Source of the DNA: Ameyamaea chiangmaiensis | GTDB lineage: Bacteria > Pseudomonadota > Alphaproteobacteria > Acetobacterales > Acetobacteraceae | Assembly (NCBI RefSeq): GCF_013376175.1 | Contig: NZ_JABXXR010000013.1 | Coordinates: forward strand, 1 to 42,411 | Length of the DNA: 42,411 nucleotides | Direction of reading: 5' to 3' | In this document: positions 1 through 7,866 of the stretch, one piece after another | How positions within the stretch are numbered: position 1 is the first letter of the stretch | Layout of the letters: each line of letters opens with the position of its first letter | The notes under the pieces: model-generated | Databases searched by the model: none | What the model was told of the DNA's origin: nothing | The model's input: the letters and a program-made list of their open reading frames with translations, nothing else | Made by a program: the position numbers and the translations under genes

Positions 1-321
1 CCGGCCGATCCGCGCCAGAACGCGGCGGCAGTGCCCATGTCCGGCGAGCCCCCCAAGGCCACCGTCACGACGCCCGCCAGCAGGGCGCCGGTCAAGCCCG
101 GTCATATCGTGTTGCCGCGGCATTCGGAAACACCGAAGGGTGATCCGCAAACCCGGGCGCTTCAACTCGGTCTTTTGGCCGCGGGCGTGTATCATGGAAC
201 GGTGACGGGCAAGGACAATCTGGCAACGGCGAACGCCGTAAGGCTTTATCAAAAAAAACTGGGGCATCCGACGACCGGTCAACTGACGCCGGACGAACAG
301 AAGGCTCTGACGGGCGGATGA
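1..321 (+). CDS. Peptidoglycan-binding-domain-like protein, C-terminal part (5' truncated by window)
   Basis: The frame is open from base 1 and stops at 319-321, so the gene starts outside the window. An internal ATG at 31 is not a convincing start. The visible part begins with a Pro/Ala/Thr-rich linker. The last 55 residues resemble a small three-helix peptidoglycan-binding repeat (PG_binding_1-like): a pattern of A-L-Q-L-G-L...G-Y/V-H-G-T-V-T-G, then A-N-A-V-R-L-Y-Q-K-K-L-G, then T-T-G-Q-L-T-P-D-E-Q. Such domains usually anchor envelope proteins to the cell wall. Only 4 nt separate it from the next gene, so it is probably in the signalling operon. The rest of the protein, including any signal peptide or catalytic domain, is not visible. 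Confidence 0.6.
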   Translation, partial: PADPRQNAAAVPMSGEPPKATVTTPASRAPVKPGHIVLPRHSETPKGDPQTRALQLGLLAAGVYHGTVTGKDNLATANAVRLYQKKLGHPTTGQLTPDEQKALTGG

Positions 322-325
322 GAAA

Positions 326-1183
326 ATGACGCTTCGCGGGAAAATCTATGCGGCGACGGGTGCCGCAACCCTGATCGCTTTTCTGGCCATGTGGGGGCTT
401 ATCCACCACGAGGGCAGGGCGGCCCGGGTCTCCGCCGCGGAAGCGTCGGCGCGGCTTATGGTCGCCCAGGCGGACGTGACCGATCGCTATACGCGCGAGC
501 AGGTGGCACCGCTTCTCGATCGCGTGGCGGGGGCAAAGGTCGTCTTCATTCCGCAAAGTACCGGTTTTTTCACGATCGAGAGCGAGGCCCGGCTTCTGGG
601 CGATGCGCTGCCGGGCTATGGACTCCGGCGTGTGGTGCTGGATTCAACCGGCGTGACGGATGGACCCGATAGCTGGGAGCGCGATGCCATCATGCGTCTG
701 CGCGGCGAGAAAAAGGGCGAACCCTACAGCGAGATTCGCGCGCCAGGGCGCCTGTCCTACGTCATGCCGCTGACGATGAGCGATGGCGTTTGCGCAACCT
801 GTTACACCTCCAAGGCCAGCGCACCGATTGCCATTCGCGATGCGTTTGGCACGGCACACGGTTTTGACCGCAAGGCCGGCGAAATCGTCGGCGCGACGAT
901 CGCCACCGTGCCGGTTCCGCCCGCACCAGCCTCTGAGACAACATGCGTTCTCCTTGCTGCACTGGTGATCGCCGCGCTGGCGGCGGTCTTTTGCGCCGTG
1001 GTGGAAGTCGCGCTGCTGCGTCCGCTTTCGAGAATCGCCGCCGTGGCCGAGCATGTTTCTCTTGGAGTGGAAGGTGTGGAAGAGTTCGATACGCGCGAAC
1101 CCGGCGAGCTGGGCGCGCTGGCACTGTCGTTCAACCGTTTGCGCCGCAGCATGGAGAGCGCGATCGCCCTGGTCGAGTCATGA
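326..1183 (+). CDS. Membrane sensor with DUF3365 (Tll0287-like) periplasmic domain and HAMP domain, no output domain
   Basis: The 285-aa protein has an N-terminal membrane segment (about residues 6-24), a periplasmic region of about 175 residues, a second membrane segment (about 205-230, Ala/Val-rich) and a HAMP-like region ending at the C-terminus (PLSRIAAVAEHV...EPGELGALALSFNRLR). The periplasmic part resembles DUF3365/Tll0287-type domains, which in some members carry c-type heme. The expected CxxCH is present as C-A-T-C-Y, so the histidine is replaced by Tyr. There is no histidine kinase, cyclase or methyl-accepting domain after HAMP. The stop overlaps the start of a Ser/Thr kinase (ATGA at 1180). 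The inference is a signal-input protein acting on the co-expressed kinase or phosphatase. Domain naming is by motif recognition only. Confidence 0.7.
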   Translation: MTLRGKIYAATGAATLIAFLAMWGLIHHEGRAARVSAAEASARLMVAQADVTDRYTREQVAPLLDRVAGAKVVFIPQSTGFFTIESEARLLGDALPGYGLRRVVLDSTGVTDGPDSWERDAIMRLRGEKKGEPYSEIRAPGRLSYVMPLTMSDGVCATCYTSKASAPIAIRDAFGTAHGFDRKAGEIVGATIATVPVPPAPASETTCVLLAALVIAALAAVFCAVVEVALLRPLSRIAAVAEHVSLGVEGVEEFDTREPGELGALALSFNRLRRSMESAIALVES

Positions 1184-3009
1184 CGGCGATGGATATTCCC
1201 GCGCGCATCGGGCGCTTCCAGATCGAGGCGGTTCTCGGACGCGGCGCGATGGGGGTTGTCTACAAAGGACATGACGAGCATATCGATCGTCCGGTCGCCA
1301 TCAAGCTTATCCGGGCGGACCTGCTGGACGGTGAAGAGCGCGAGAGTTATTTCCGCCGCTTCCAGAACGAGGCGAAGATCGCCGGACGCTGCGTGCACGC
1401 CAACATTGTCGGGCTATACGATTTTTCGTTTCACGAGGGTAATCCCTATCTTGTCATGGAGTATGTGAACGGGATCGGCCTTCAGCAGGCCCTGCCGCGC
1501 GGCTCCCTGCGCAGCGAGGGAGAGGTTCTGCCGATTGCCTTGCAGGTGCTGGACGCCCTCCACTACGCGCATGAACGCGGAATCGTGCATCGTGACATCA
1601 AGCCGGCCAATATCCTGATTTCGGCTGATGCGAAGCTCAAGATTACCGACTTTGGCATCTCCCGGCTCCTGAGCACGGAACTGACCATGACGCCGCTGCT
1701 GATCGGCACGCCCAGCTATATGTCGCCCGAACAGTGCATGGGCGCGCCGCTTGACGGTCGTTCGGATCTGTTTTCGCTCGGCTGCGTGTTGTATGAGCTT
1801 CTGGCCGGTCAGCGTCCGTTCAAGGGGGCCAATTACACGGACACGATCCTTGGCATCATCAGTCGCTCCCACGTGCCCTTGCAGGACATTCGTGACGATC
1901 TGTCGCCGCAACTGATTGCGGCCATCGACACCGCTCTGGCCAAGAAGCCTGAAGATCGTTTTCCGGATGCCGACACGTTCGGTCGTACCCTGGAACAGGT
2001 CATCGGCGGCTCTTTCAGGGTGCCCGCGTTGCCGCCGATTTTCGCCGAAGCGGTGGCAATGTCGCGGGGACGGCGTACCCCGGAGCACGCGCCTCGTTCG
2101 GACGAGTGGAACGACGCCTTCCCGATGGCCGCTGTGGGTGACGATGCCGACACGGTGGTCGTGAACCGGGCCGCGAGCAAGCTGGAGATGCCGGCTCCCG
2201 CTCTCGACCGTTCTTCTGCGGACCGGTCCGGACCGCAGGTGTCGGATGTCTCGGACGACACGCTGGTGTGTCCGACATCCACGGTGCCGGAGCGGCCCGA
2301 ACCAGACCACATGAACGTCGCGGAGGCCGTTGGGACGGTCTCGCCACCGGAGGCGGGCGTCGACGCAACGCCTGATGTCTGGCGGCCCGGGCATGCTGTC
2401 GCCCAGCCTGACGCACCTGCGAGCGTCACGGCCACAGGCGACGCGACCGTGGAGGAGACTTCGGACGGCACGCCACTGACCGACGATGGCGTGCCGGAGT
2501 CGCCCCCCCCGTTCACAGCCGTTCCCGATGCGGCCGAGGACGCGCCGCGCGATTGCGTCGATCCTCCGCCCCCCGATACGGCGCAGACGGCTGTCGTGGC
2601 ACGATCGGCGTCGGACGATCCAGCTGACCCGACATGTGGAACGTCGATTGGGGTGCCGTTGCCGCATCCTGCCGGGGAGCCTGTGGCAGAGCCAGTCGTG
2701 GGCCACGCCGCCGTGGACGCGGTGGCCGCGACGAGAGGCCCTGTGCCCGTTCAGGCTGTGGCAGAGGTACGTGCCAACGGGGTGGCGGACGCCGACGACC
2801 GGCACGCGTGGCAGGAATGGACGACCATGTGCCTGGTGCGTGTCATCGGCCCGATCGGCCCACTCGTCGTCTCCCGGCTGGGACGCGACACCGACGCGGA
2901 GACTCTTGTCGAACAGTGCTCCTTGTTCATTCGCAATGCGGACGAGCGGGCATCGTTTCTGAGCCTCGTCGCCGAAGGACCGAACCGGACCGGGAGGCCA
3001 GGGCCATGA
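1180..3009 (+). CDS. Hanks-type serine/threonine protein kinase
   Basis: The 609-aa protein starts at the ATG that overlaps the upstream stop (ATGA). The frame is open further upstream but homology begins here. The kinase domain spans about residues 12-275: Gly-rich loop G-R-G-A-M-G-V-V, VAIK lysine near residue 42, catalytic loop HRDIKPAN, DFG, and activation segment GTPSYMSPEQ. It is therefore predicted active. Next comes a roughly 270-residue Pro/Ala/Asp-rich, probably disordered stretch with no membrane helix. The last 70 residues (W-T-T-M-C-L-V-R-V-I-G-P-I-G-P-L-V-V...) resemble a short conserved C-terminal module seen in some proteobacterial Ser/Thr kinases. It is co-transcribed with a PP2C phosphatase and a response regulator. 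Kinase/phosphatase pairs of this kind (PpkA/PppA) often control type VI secretion, but no secretion gene is in the window. Confidence 0.93.
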   Translation: MTAMDIPARIGRFQIEAVLGRGAMGVVYKGHDEHIDRPVAIKLIRADLLDGEERESYFRRFQNEAKIAGRCVHANIVGLYDFSFHEGNPYLVMEYVNGIGLQQALPRGSLRSEGEVLPIALQVLDALHYAHERGIVHRDIKPANILISADAKLKITDFGISRLLSTELTMTPLLIGTPSYMSPEQCMGAPLDGRSDLFSLGCVLYELLAGQRPFKGANYTDTILGIISRSHVPLQDIRDDLSPQLIAAIDTALAKKPEDRFPDADTFGRTLEQVIGGSFRVPALPPIFAEAVAMSRGRRTPEHAPRSDEWNDAFPMAAVGDDADTVVVNRAASKLEMPAPALDRSSADRSGPQVSDVSDDTLVCPTSTVPERPEPDHMNVAEAVGTVSPPEAGVDATPDVWRPGHAVAQPDAPASVTATGDATVEETSDGTPLTDDGVPESPPPFTAVPDAAEDAPRDCVDPPPPDTAQTAVVARSASDDPADPTCGTSIGVPLPHPAGEPVAEPVVGHAAVDAVAATRGPVPVQAVAEVRANGVADADDRHAWQEWTTMCLVRVIGPIGPLVVSRLGRDTDAETLVEQCSLFIRNADERASFLSLVAEGPNRTGRPGP

Positions 3010-3215
3010 TCACGCGTGCTGGCCCGACGCCTGAGGAATGGATGCTTGTGCACGTTGAGCCGTCCGCGCCGCGCCGGTGTTTGCCCAGCGGCCGTTCCGG
3101 CCGATGCGGCGGCCGGTGCCGTTCGGATCGGAGAGGGTTGAGCGGCACGGAACGGCGCGGGGCACCCTGCGCGCCAGCGGGCTGGTCGCGGACCAGTGTT
3201 CCATGTTCGGCATGA
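3006..3215 (+). CDS. Possible translationally coupled small ORF (69 aa) between kinase and phosphatase
   Basis: This ORF starts at an ATGA overlap with the kinase stop and ends at an ATGA overlap with an in-frame ATG of the phosphatase (3212). It therefore exactly bridges a 200-nt gap in an otherwise tightly coupled operon. The product is Arg/Cys-rich (5 Cys, 15 Arg) and I recognise no domain. Codon use looks less typical than in its neighbours. It may be a real small protein, a ribosome-relay ORF that keeps translation coupled, or chance. The downstream phosphatase frame is also open across this gap from 3077. Confidence 0.3.
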   Translation: MITRAGPTPEEWMLVHVEPSAPRRCLPSGRSGRCGGRCRSDRRGLSGTERRGAPCAPAGWSRTSVPCSA

Positions 3216-3949
3216 GAAAGGCTCGAGACCTCTCGATGACGAATTTGCAGGAATACAGCTATTACGCGACCCACAAGGGGCCGTTCCGGACCGAGAACCA
3301 GGACGCGCTGGTCTGTCGTCCGGATCTGGGCGTCTACGCGGTCGCCGATGGCGCCGGCGGTCACAAGGGAGGCCGTTACGCGGCCACGACGATTATCGAC
3401 GCGATCGCAACGATCCCGCCGGATGTGCCCCCCGGAGACAGGCTTGGAACCGTCCGGCGCGCCGTCAACGCGGCGCACCAGCACCTGCGGGAGCACACGG
3501 CGGTCACCGGGGACGATGCCGTCTCGACACTGGTCGTCCTGTTGCTGGCTGGCGATTACTTCGTCGTTCTCTGGGCCGGGGATTCGCGCGTTTACCTCCG
3601 TCGTGACGGCGAAATGATCCAGTTGACCCATGACCATAGCCTTGCGCAGCAGATGGTCGATTCCGGCTCGCTGTCCCTGATCGAAAGCCGTCACCATCCG
3701 AATGCCAACATCATCACGCGCGCGGTTGGCGGTGCGGAGGCGGAGCTCAAGCTCGACAAGCGTACGGGCGTCGTTCTGCCGCAGGATCGCTTCCTGTTGT
3801 GCAGTGATGGCCTGTTGAAGACGATGGACGAGGACGAAATCAGCTATTTCCTCGGACAGGACGGCGACGTTGCGGAGCGTATGCTCGCTACGGCCCTGCG
3901 GCGGCGTGCGCGCGACAACGTGTCCGCCGTGGTGGTCGTGCGTCCATGA
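3212..3949 (+). CDS. PP2C-type protein serine/threonine phosphatase
   Basis: This is a 245-aa PP2C/PppA-like phosphatase that would reverse phosphorylation by the upstream kinase. Motifs in order: T-E-N-Q-D-A, V-A-D-G-A-G-G-H-K-G-G (metal-binding Asp), W-A-G-D-S-R-V-Y-L, L-T-H-D-H-S, I-T-R-A-V-G, L-L-C-S-D-G-L and R-D-N-V-S-A-V-V-V. The metal-coordinating Asp set is complete, and the length matches minimal bacterial PP2C enzymes. I chose the ATG at 3212 because it forms an ATGA overlap with the preceding small ORF, as at the operon's other junctions. ATG 3236, closer to the first homologous residues, is the alternative. The stop overlaps the next start (ATGA at 3946). It is predicted cytoplasmic. 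Confidence 0.92.
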   Translation: MRKARDLSMTNLQEYSYYATHKGPFRTENQDALVCRPDLGVYAVADGAGGHKGGRYAATTIIDAIATIPPDVPPGDRLGTVRRAVNAAHQHLREHTAVTGDDAVSTLVVLLLAGDYFVVLWAGDSRVYLRRDGEMIQLTHDHSLAQQMVDSGSLSLIESRHHPNANIITRAVGGAEAELKLDKRTGVVLPQDRFLLCSDGLLKTMDEDEISYFLGQDGDVAERMLATALRRRARDNVSAVVVVRP

Positions 3950-4776
3950 CGGAGGTGGAGCTGTCCTCCGGGGCCGGCACTCTTCCCAGGACGGACGGGT
4001 TGTCGGTTGTCCTGATCGACGACGATCACGAATTCCGTTCGGCGATCGGCAATTATCTGGCGATGAACGGGATAGAGGTGTGGTCGTCCAGTGGCCCCGA
4101 AGGTCTGCACGACGCGGCACCGGACTGGTCCCGGACCGTTATCGTCCTCGACCTTCAGCTGGGCGGCCTGGACGGGATTGATGTCATGCGCTCCCTGCGG
4201 GCCGCGACGGACGCGCCGATCATTCTGGTGACGGGCCATCGAATTTCGGAGATGGACCGTGTCATCGGGCTCGAGCTGGGAGCTGACGATTACCTTGTCA
4301 AGCCGTTCGGGCCCCGGGAACTGCTTGCCCGGATCCGTGTTCAGGCGCGCCGGTATCAGGAATTTTGCTCTGTCCGGGACGGACAGGGCACGCGCGCGGA
4401 GCCGGAGGACCTCAAGAGTGCGGGCGGCCGACGCATCTATGCCTTCAGTGGTTGGGAACTCGACCGGCGTCTTCGGATTCTCAAGGATCCGTCCGGCCAT
4501 GTCGTCAAACTGACAAAAGGCGATTTCGCGCTTCTGCTGGCGTTTCTCGACGCCCCCGGCCGGCCGCTATCGCGCGAATATCTGCTGAACGCCACGCGGG
4601 TGCATGAAGACGTGTTCGACCGCAGCGTCGACGTCCAGATCCTCCGTCTCCGGCGACGCTTCGACAAGGGCGGGGGCGCCGGAGGACGGAGCGGGCGCGA
4701 GATCATCCGGACTGATCGCGGCTCGGGCTACGTCTTTACGCTTTCGGTCGATGTGGAGTCCGGCGACGGTTCGTGA
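3946..4776 (+). CDS. OmpR/PhoB-family response regulator
   Basis: The 276-aa protein has a receiver domain (about residues 19-135) with acidic pocket I-D-D-D, phospho-acceptor Asp near residue 69 (V-L-D-L-Q-L), a conserved Thr in L-V-T-G-H and Lys in Y-L-V-K-P-F. A C-terminal winged-helix DNA-binding domain (about 165-268) contains L-T-K-G-D-F-A-L-L and the D-R-S-V-D-V-Q-I-L-R-L-R-R recognition helix, ending R-T-D-R-G-S-G-Y-V-F. No histidine kinase is nearby. It starts at an ATGA overlap with the phosphatase, so it belongs to the operon. It may be phosphorylated by a distant histidine kinase or modified by the operon's Ser/Thr kinase; the latter is inference from context. It is the last gene of the operon. 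Confidence 0.93.
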   Translation: MTEVELSSGAGTLPRTDGLSVVLIDDDHEFRSAIGNYLAMNGIEVWSSSGPEGLHDAAPDWSRTVIVLDLQLGGLDGIDVMRSLRAATDAPIILVTGHRISEMDRVIGLELGADDYLVKPFGPRELLARIRVQARRYQEFCSVRDGQGTRAEPEDLKSAGGRRIYAFSGWELDRRLRILKDPSGHVVKLTKGDFALLLAFLDAPGRPLSREYLLNATRVHEDVFDRSVDVQILRLRRRFDKGGGAGGRSGREIIRTDRGSGYVFTLSVDVESGDGS

Positions 4777-4904
4777 TTTTGGTAATGGGCGGTGCGTCAC
4801 GCGGACGCGTTGACCACCGGATGCCTATAACGCTTCCGCGGCGAGAGGTGTCCTCCCATAGGTGGCCGGTATCCTGACAGCCGCCACGCTGCTTTCAGGC
4901 CCAC

Positions 4905-5888
4905 TCACGGAATCAACACGGCGGCGCCGTCGAAGCGGCCGTATCGAAGATCATCCAGCGCCTGGTTGGCGTCTTTCAGGGCGTAAGGCGTGTTCGTGAC
5001 CCGGATCCCGATGTCCGGCGCGATCCTGAGGAAGTCCAGACCGTCCTGTCGGGTGAGGTTGGCGACGGAGACGATTTCGCGCTCCTCCCACAGCGCGTCG
5101 TAGGAAAACGCCGGGATATCGCTCATGTGAATCCCGCCGCAGACGACCTTTCCCCCCTTGCGGACGGCCTTGAGGCCAGCGGGCACCAGAGCGCCGACGG
5201 GTGCGAACAAAATGACGGCGTCGAGCGGGTCAGGCGGTTCCTCGTCCGAGCCCCCGGCCCAGACGGCCCCGAGCGAACGGGCGAAGGCCTGCTTTTGGGT
5301 GTCCCCCGGCGACGTGAAGGCGTACACGTCGCGTCCCTGCCAGCGGAGAACCTGCGTGATGATGTGGGCGGCGGCGCCAAAGCCGTACAGGCCGACTTTC
5401 TGTCCGGAGCCGGCCTTGTTGAGGCAGCGCCAGCCGATCAGCCCGGCGCAGAGCAGGGGGGCCAGATCCCTGTCGTCGCCCTTGTCGCCCATCGGAAACG
5501 CATAGCGCGCATCGGCGACCGTCATCGTGGCGTAGCCGCCATTGCGGGTGAAACCGGTGAAGAGGGGATGATCGCACAGATTTTCCATCCCGTGCGTGCA
5601 GTAATGGCAGCGCCCGCAGGTATGACCGAGCCACGGCACACCGACCCTCTCGCCCACGGACAGGCCGGTGACGTCCTGGCCGATCCGGTCGATCCGGCCG
5701 ACGATCTCATGACCCGGGATGACGGGCAGCATTGCATGGGCCAGCTCGCCGTCCGTGACATGCAGGTCCGTCCGGCACACGCCGCACGCGCCGATGCGGA
5801 TGCGGATCTCATTCGGCCCGGGCTCCGGGTCCGGAAGCTCGACCCACTCGAGCGGCGTGTGATGGGCTTTCAACTGCATGGCAAACAT
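4905..5888 (-). CDS. Zinc-dependent alcohol dehydrogenase family protein
   Basis: This 327-aa MDR-superfamily oxidoreductase would interconvert alcohols and aldehydes or ketones with NAD(P). Catalytic zinc ligands are visible as C in A-C-G-V-C-R-T-D and the G-H-E motif. The structural zinc lobe is the four-Cys set in C-G-R-C-H-Y-C-...-N-L-C. The Rossmann motif is Y-G-F-G-A-A-A-H, a variant of GxGxxG with Ala for the last Gly. The length is typical of the short AdhA-like 'zinc-binding alcohol dehydrogenase family' proteins. It stands alone, minus strand, between the signalling operon and the pnt operon. The substrate cannot be read from the sequence. An internal ATG three codons in is a possible alternative start. 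Confidence 0.9.
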   Translation of the reverse strand: MFAMQLKAHHTPLEWVELPDPEPGPNEIRIRIGACGVCRTDLHVTDGELAHAMLPVIPGHEIVGRIDRIGQDVTGLSVGERVGVPWLGHTCGRCHYCTHGMENLCDHPLFTGFTRNGGYATMTVADARYAFPMGDKGDDRDLAPLLCAGLIGWRCLNKAGSGQKVGLYGFGAAAHIITQVLRWQGRDVYAFTSPGDTQKQAFARSLGAVWAGGSDEEPPDPLDAVILFAPVGALVPAGLKAVRKGGKVVCGGIHMSDIPAFSYDALWEEREIVSVANLTRQDGLDFLRIAPDIGIRVTNTPYALKDANQALDDLRYGRFDGAAVLIP

Positions 5889-6106
5889 GGGTAGTGACTC
5901 CCTGTGCTTTCACGGCGGCACGTCGGGCCGTCCTGTGCCGCGATCACGTCCGGCCGCACGTGTCCCACGCCAACGTGGACGGCAATGCGGCCCATCGTCG
6001 ACGACAACTCTGACCCCGACCGGTCCGGGGGACGTCGTGCCGAAGCCGGTTACACGCGTGGCCTCTGGGGGCAAAGGCCGTTCTTGGCACGCCCATGTCG
6101 CAGGCC

Positions 6107-7531
6107 TTACGACGACGTCGCGAGGCCCTTGACCGTCTCGACCATTTTGGACAGCACGGCCTGCGCGTCCCCGAAGACCATAGCGCAATTGTCCTGAAAG
6201 AAGAGCGGGTTCTGAACGGCGGAATAGCCCATGCCCATGCCGCGTTTGATGACGAACAGCTGACGGGCCTTGTCGGCGTTGAGAATTGGCATGCCATAGA
6301 TCGGAGACGACTTATCCGTCCGCGCGGACGGGTTGACCACGTCGTTCGCCCCGATGATGAGGGCGACATCGGTGTCGCCGAAACTGTCGTTGATGTCCTC
6401 CATGTCGTAGATCATGTCGTACGGCACACCGGCTTCGGCAAGCAGCACGTTCATGTGGCCGGGCATACGGCCCGCGACCGGATGGATGGCGAATTTCACG
6501 TCGACGCCGGCCGCCTGGAGCAGCTTGACGAATTCGTACAGCTTGCCCTGGGCCTGCGCGACCGCCAGCCCGTACCCTGGCACGATGATGACCGTGGAGG
6601 CATAGCGCATCGTGGTCGCGGCGTCGCCGGGGCTGACCGACTTGGCGTCCTTCTGCGGACCCGCGGCCGCGGTCGCCGCGACCTCGCCGAAATTGCTGAA
6701 CAGAACATTGGAGATGGACCGGTTCATGCCCCTGGCCATCATGACCGTTAGCAGCGTGCCCGCCGAGCCCACGACCATGCCCGCGATCATCAGGGCCGGC
6801 TCGGCCATGACATACCCCTCGAGTCCGACCGCAAGACCGGTGAAGGCGTTATACAGCGAGATCACGACCGGCATGTCCGCGCCACCGATCGGAAGGGTCA
6901 TGCAGATGCCGCACAGCAGCGCGCCGGCGAAGAACAGCAGGGCCATCAGGCCGCCCCCGGGCTGGTGATACTGCGCGACCGCGAGGACGCCCAGTACGAG
7001 GGTCAGCACGAACACGACCGCATTGACGATGCGCTGGCCACCAAAGCGCAGGGGCCTGTTCATCCGGCCATCGAGCTTGGCCCACGCGATCAGCGACCCG
7101 GAGAGGGACATACTGCCGATCAGGCCACCCGCGACCGTGACCAGAAGCTGGCCGATGCCCGTGTCCGTCGGGCCGGTCAGCGCGATGACCGACACGGCCG
7201 CCGCCGCACCGCCGCCCATGCCGTTGAACAGGGCGACCATCTGCGGCATCGCCGTCATGGCGACGCTGCGGCCTTTCCAGCCGGCCCAGCCCCCACCGAT
7301 GACCAGCGCGAGGATGGCCAGGAAGACGTTCACCACGATGTGCGGGCGCGCGGCGTCGGACACGCCGAAAATCTGCAGAAAGCTCGCCGCGACGACGAAC
7401 AGCATTCCCCACCCGGCCGTCACGATCCCCGATACGGCCGTGACCGGGGACGACATGCGCTTGAGCCCGTAGACAAGCAGCCCCGAGGCGATCAGGCCGC
7501 TGAGCGCGACACAGTAGGCAAGGACGATCAT
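6107..7531 (-). CDS. pntB: NAD(P) transhydrogenase subunit beta
   Basis: This 474-aa membrane subunit of the proton-translocating transhydrogenase, with the alpha subunits, uses the proton gradient to reduce NADP+ with NADH. The N-terminal half is a set of hydrophobic helices. The C-terminal dIII NADP-binding domain shows V-I-I-V-P-G-Y-G-L-A-V-A-Q-A, the G-A-N-D-V-V-N-P motif and G-M-G-Y-S-A-V-Q-N-P-L-F. The length is normal. Its start overlaps the stop of the upstream subunit (ATGA read on the minus strand), and it is the last gene of a three-gene operon. In acetic acid bacteria this enzyme balances NADPH against heavy periplasmic oxidation; that is family knowledge, not seen here. Confidence 0.96.
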   Translation of the reverse strand: MIVLAYCVALSGLIASGLLVYGLKRMSSPVTAVSGIVTAGWGMLFVVAASFLQIFGVSDAARPHIVVNVFLAILALVIGGGWAGWKGRSVAMTAMPQMVALFNGMGGGAAAAVSVIALTGPTDTGIGQLLVTVAGGLIGSMSLSGSLIAWAKLDGRMNRPLRFGGQRIVNAVVFVLTLVLGVLAVAQYHQPGGGLMALLFFAGALLCGICMTLPIGGADMPVVISLYNAFTGLAVGLEGYVMAEPALMIAGMVVGSAGTLLTVMMARGMNRSISNVLFSNFGEVAATAAAGPQKDAKSVSPGDAATTMRYASTVIIVPGYGLAVAQAQGKLYEFVKLLQAAGVDVKFAIHPVAGRMPGHMNVLLAEAGVPYDMIYDMEDINDSFGDTDVALIIGANDVVNPSARTDKSSPIYGMPILNADKARQLFVIKRGMGMGYSAVQNPLFFQDNCAMVFGDAQAVLSKMVETVKGLATSS

Positions 7532-7866
7532 GATCTGGCTCCCGTCACCGGCATACCCTGCGCAGGAGCGGCAGGTTTGGTGCTGGGCTTGAACATCGCG
7601 AGCATCCGGTCGGTGACGACATACCCGCCGACCACGTTGCCGGCGCCGAGCATGACGCCCAGAAAGCCGATGACTTGTTCCAGAACGGATGACGCGTTGA
7701 ACAGGGCGCCCAGCGCGCCGACCACCACGATGCCATGGACGAAGTTCGAACCGGACATGAGGGGCGTGTGCAGGATCGACGGCACGCGGCTGATGACCTC
7801 GTAACCCGTGAAGGCCGCGAGCATGAAGATATAGAGGGCGATGACAAAGGTCATGGCGGTGATCAT
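7528..7866 (-). CDS. pntAB: NAD(P) transhydrogenase subunit alpha part 2 (membrane)
   Basis: This 112-aa protein corresponds to the C-terminal membrane part of the alpha subunit, encoded separately as in Rhodospirillum-type three-subunit transhydrogenases. It has about three to four hydrophobic helices, including an N-terminal one (V-I-A-L-Y-I-F-M-L-A-A-F-T-G-Y-E-V-I) and the conserved T-P-L-M-S-G-S-N-F-V-H-G segment. It overlaps its neighbours on both sides by ATGA, which indicates tight translational coupling of the three subunits. Confidence 0.95.
   Translation of the reverse strand: MITAMTFVIALYIFMLAAFTGYEVISRVPSILHTPLMSGSNFVHGIVVVGALGALFNASSVLEQVIGFLGVMLGAGNVVGGYVVTDRMLAMFKPSTKPAAPAQGMPVTGARS

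Noticed and set aside
1414-2805. Long antisense ORF (463 aa) opposite the kinase gene
   Set aside because: It lies opposite a well-supported kinase; its translation is Arg/His-rich without any domain, as expected for a shadow in GC-rich DNA.
6060-6079. GGCCT...AGGCC hairpin as terminator after pntB
   Set aside because: Short stem and no T-run on the minus strand in the direction of transcription.
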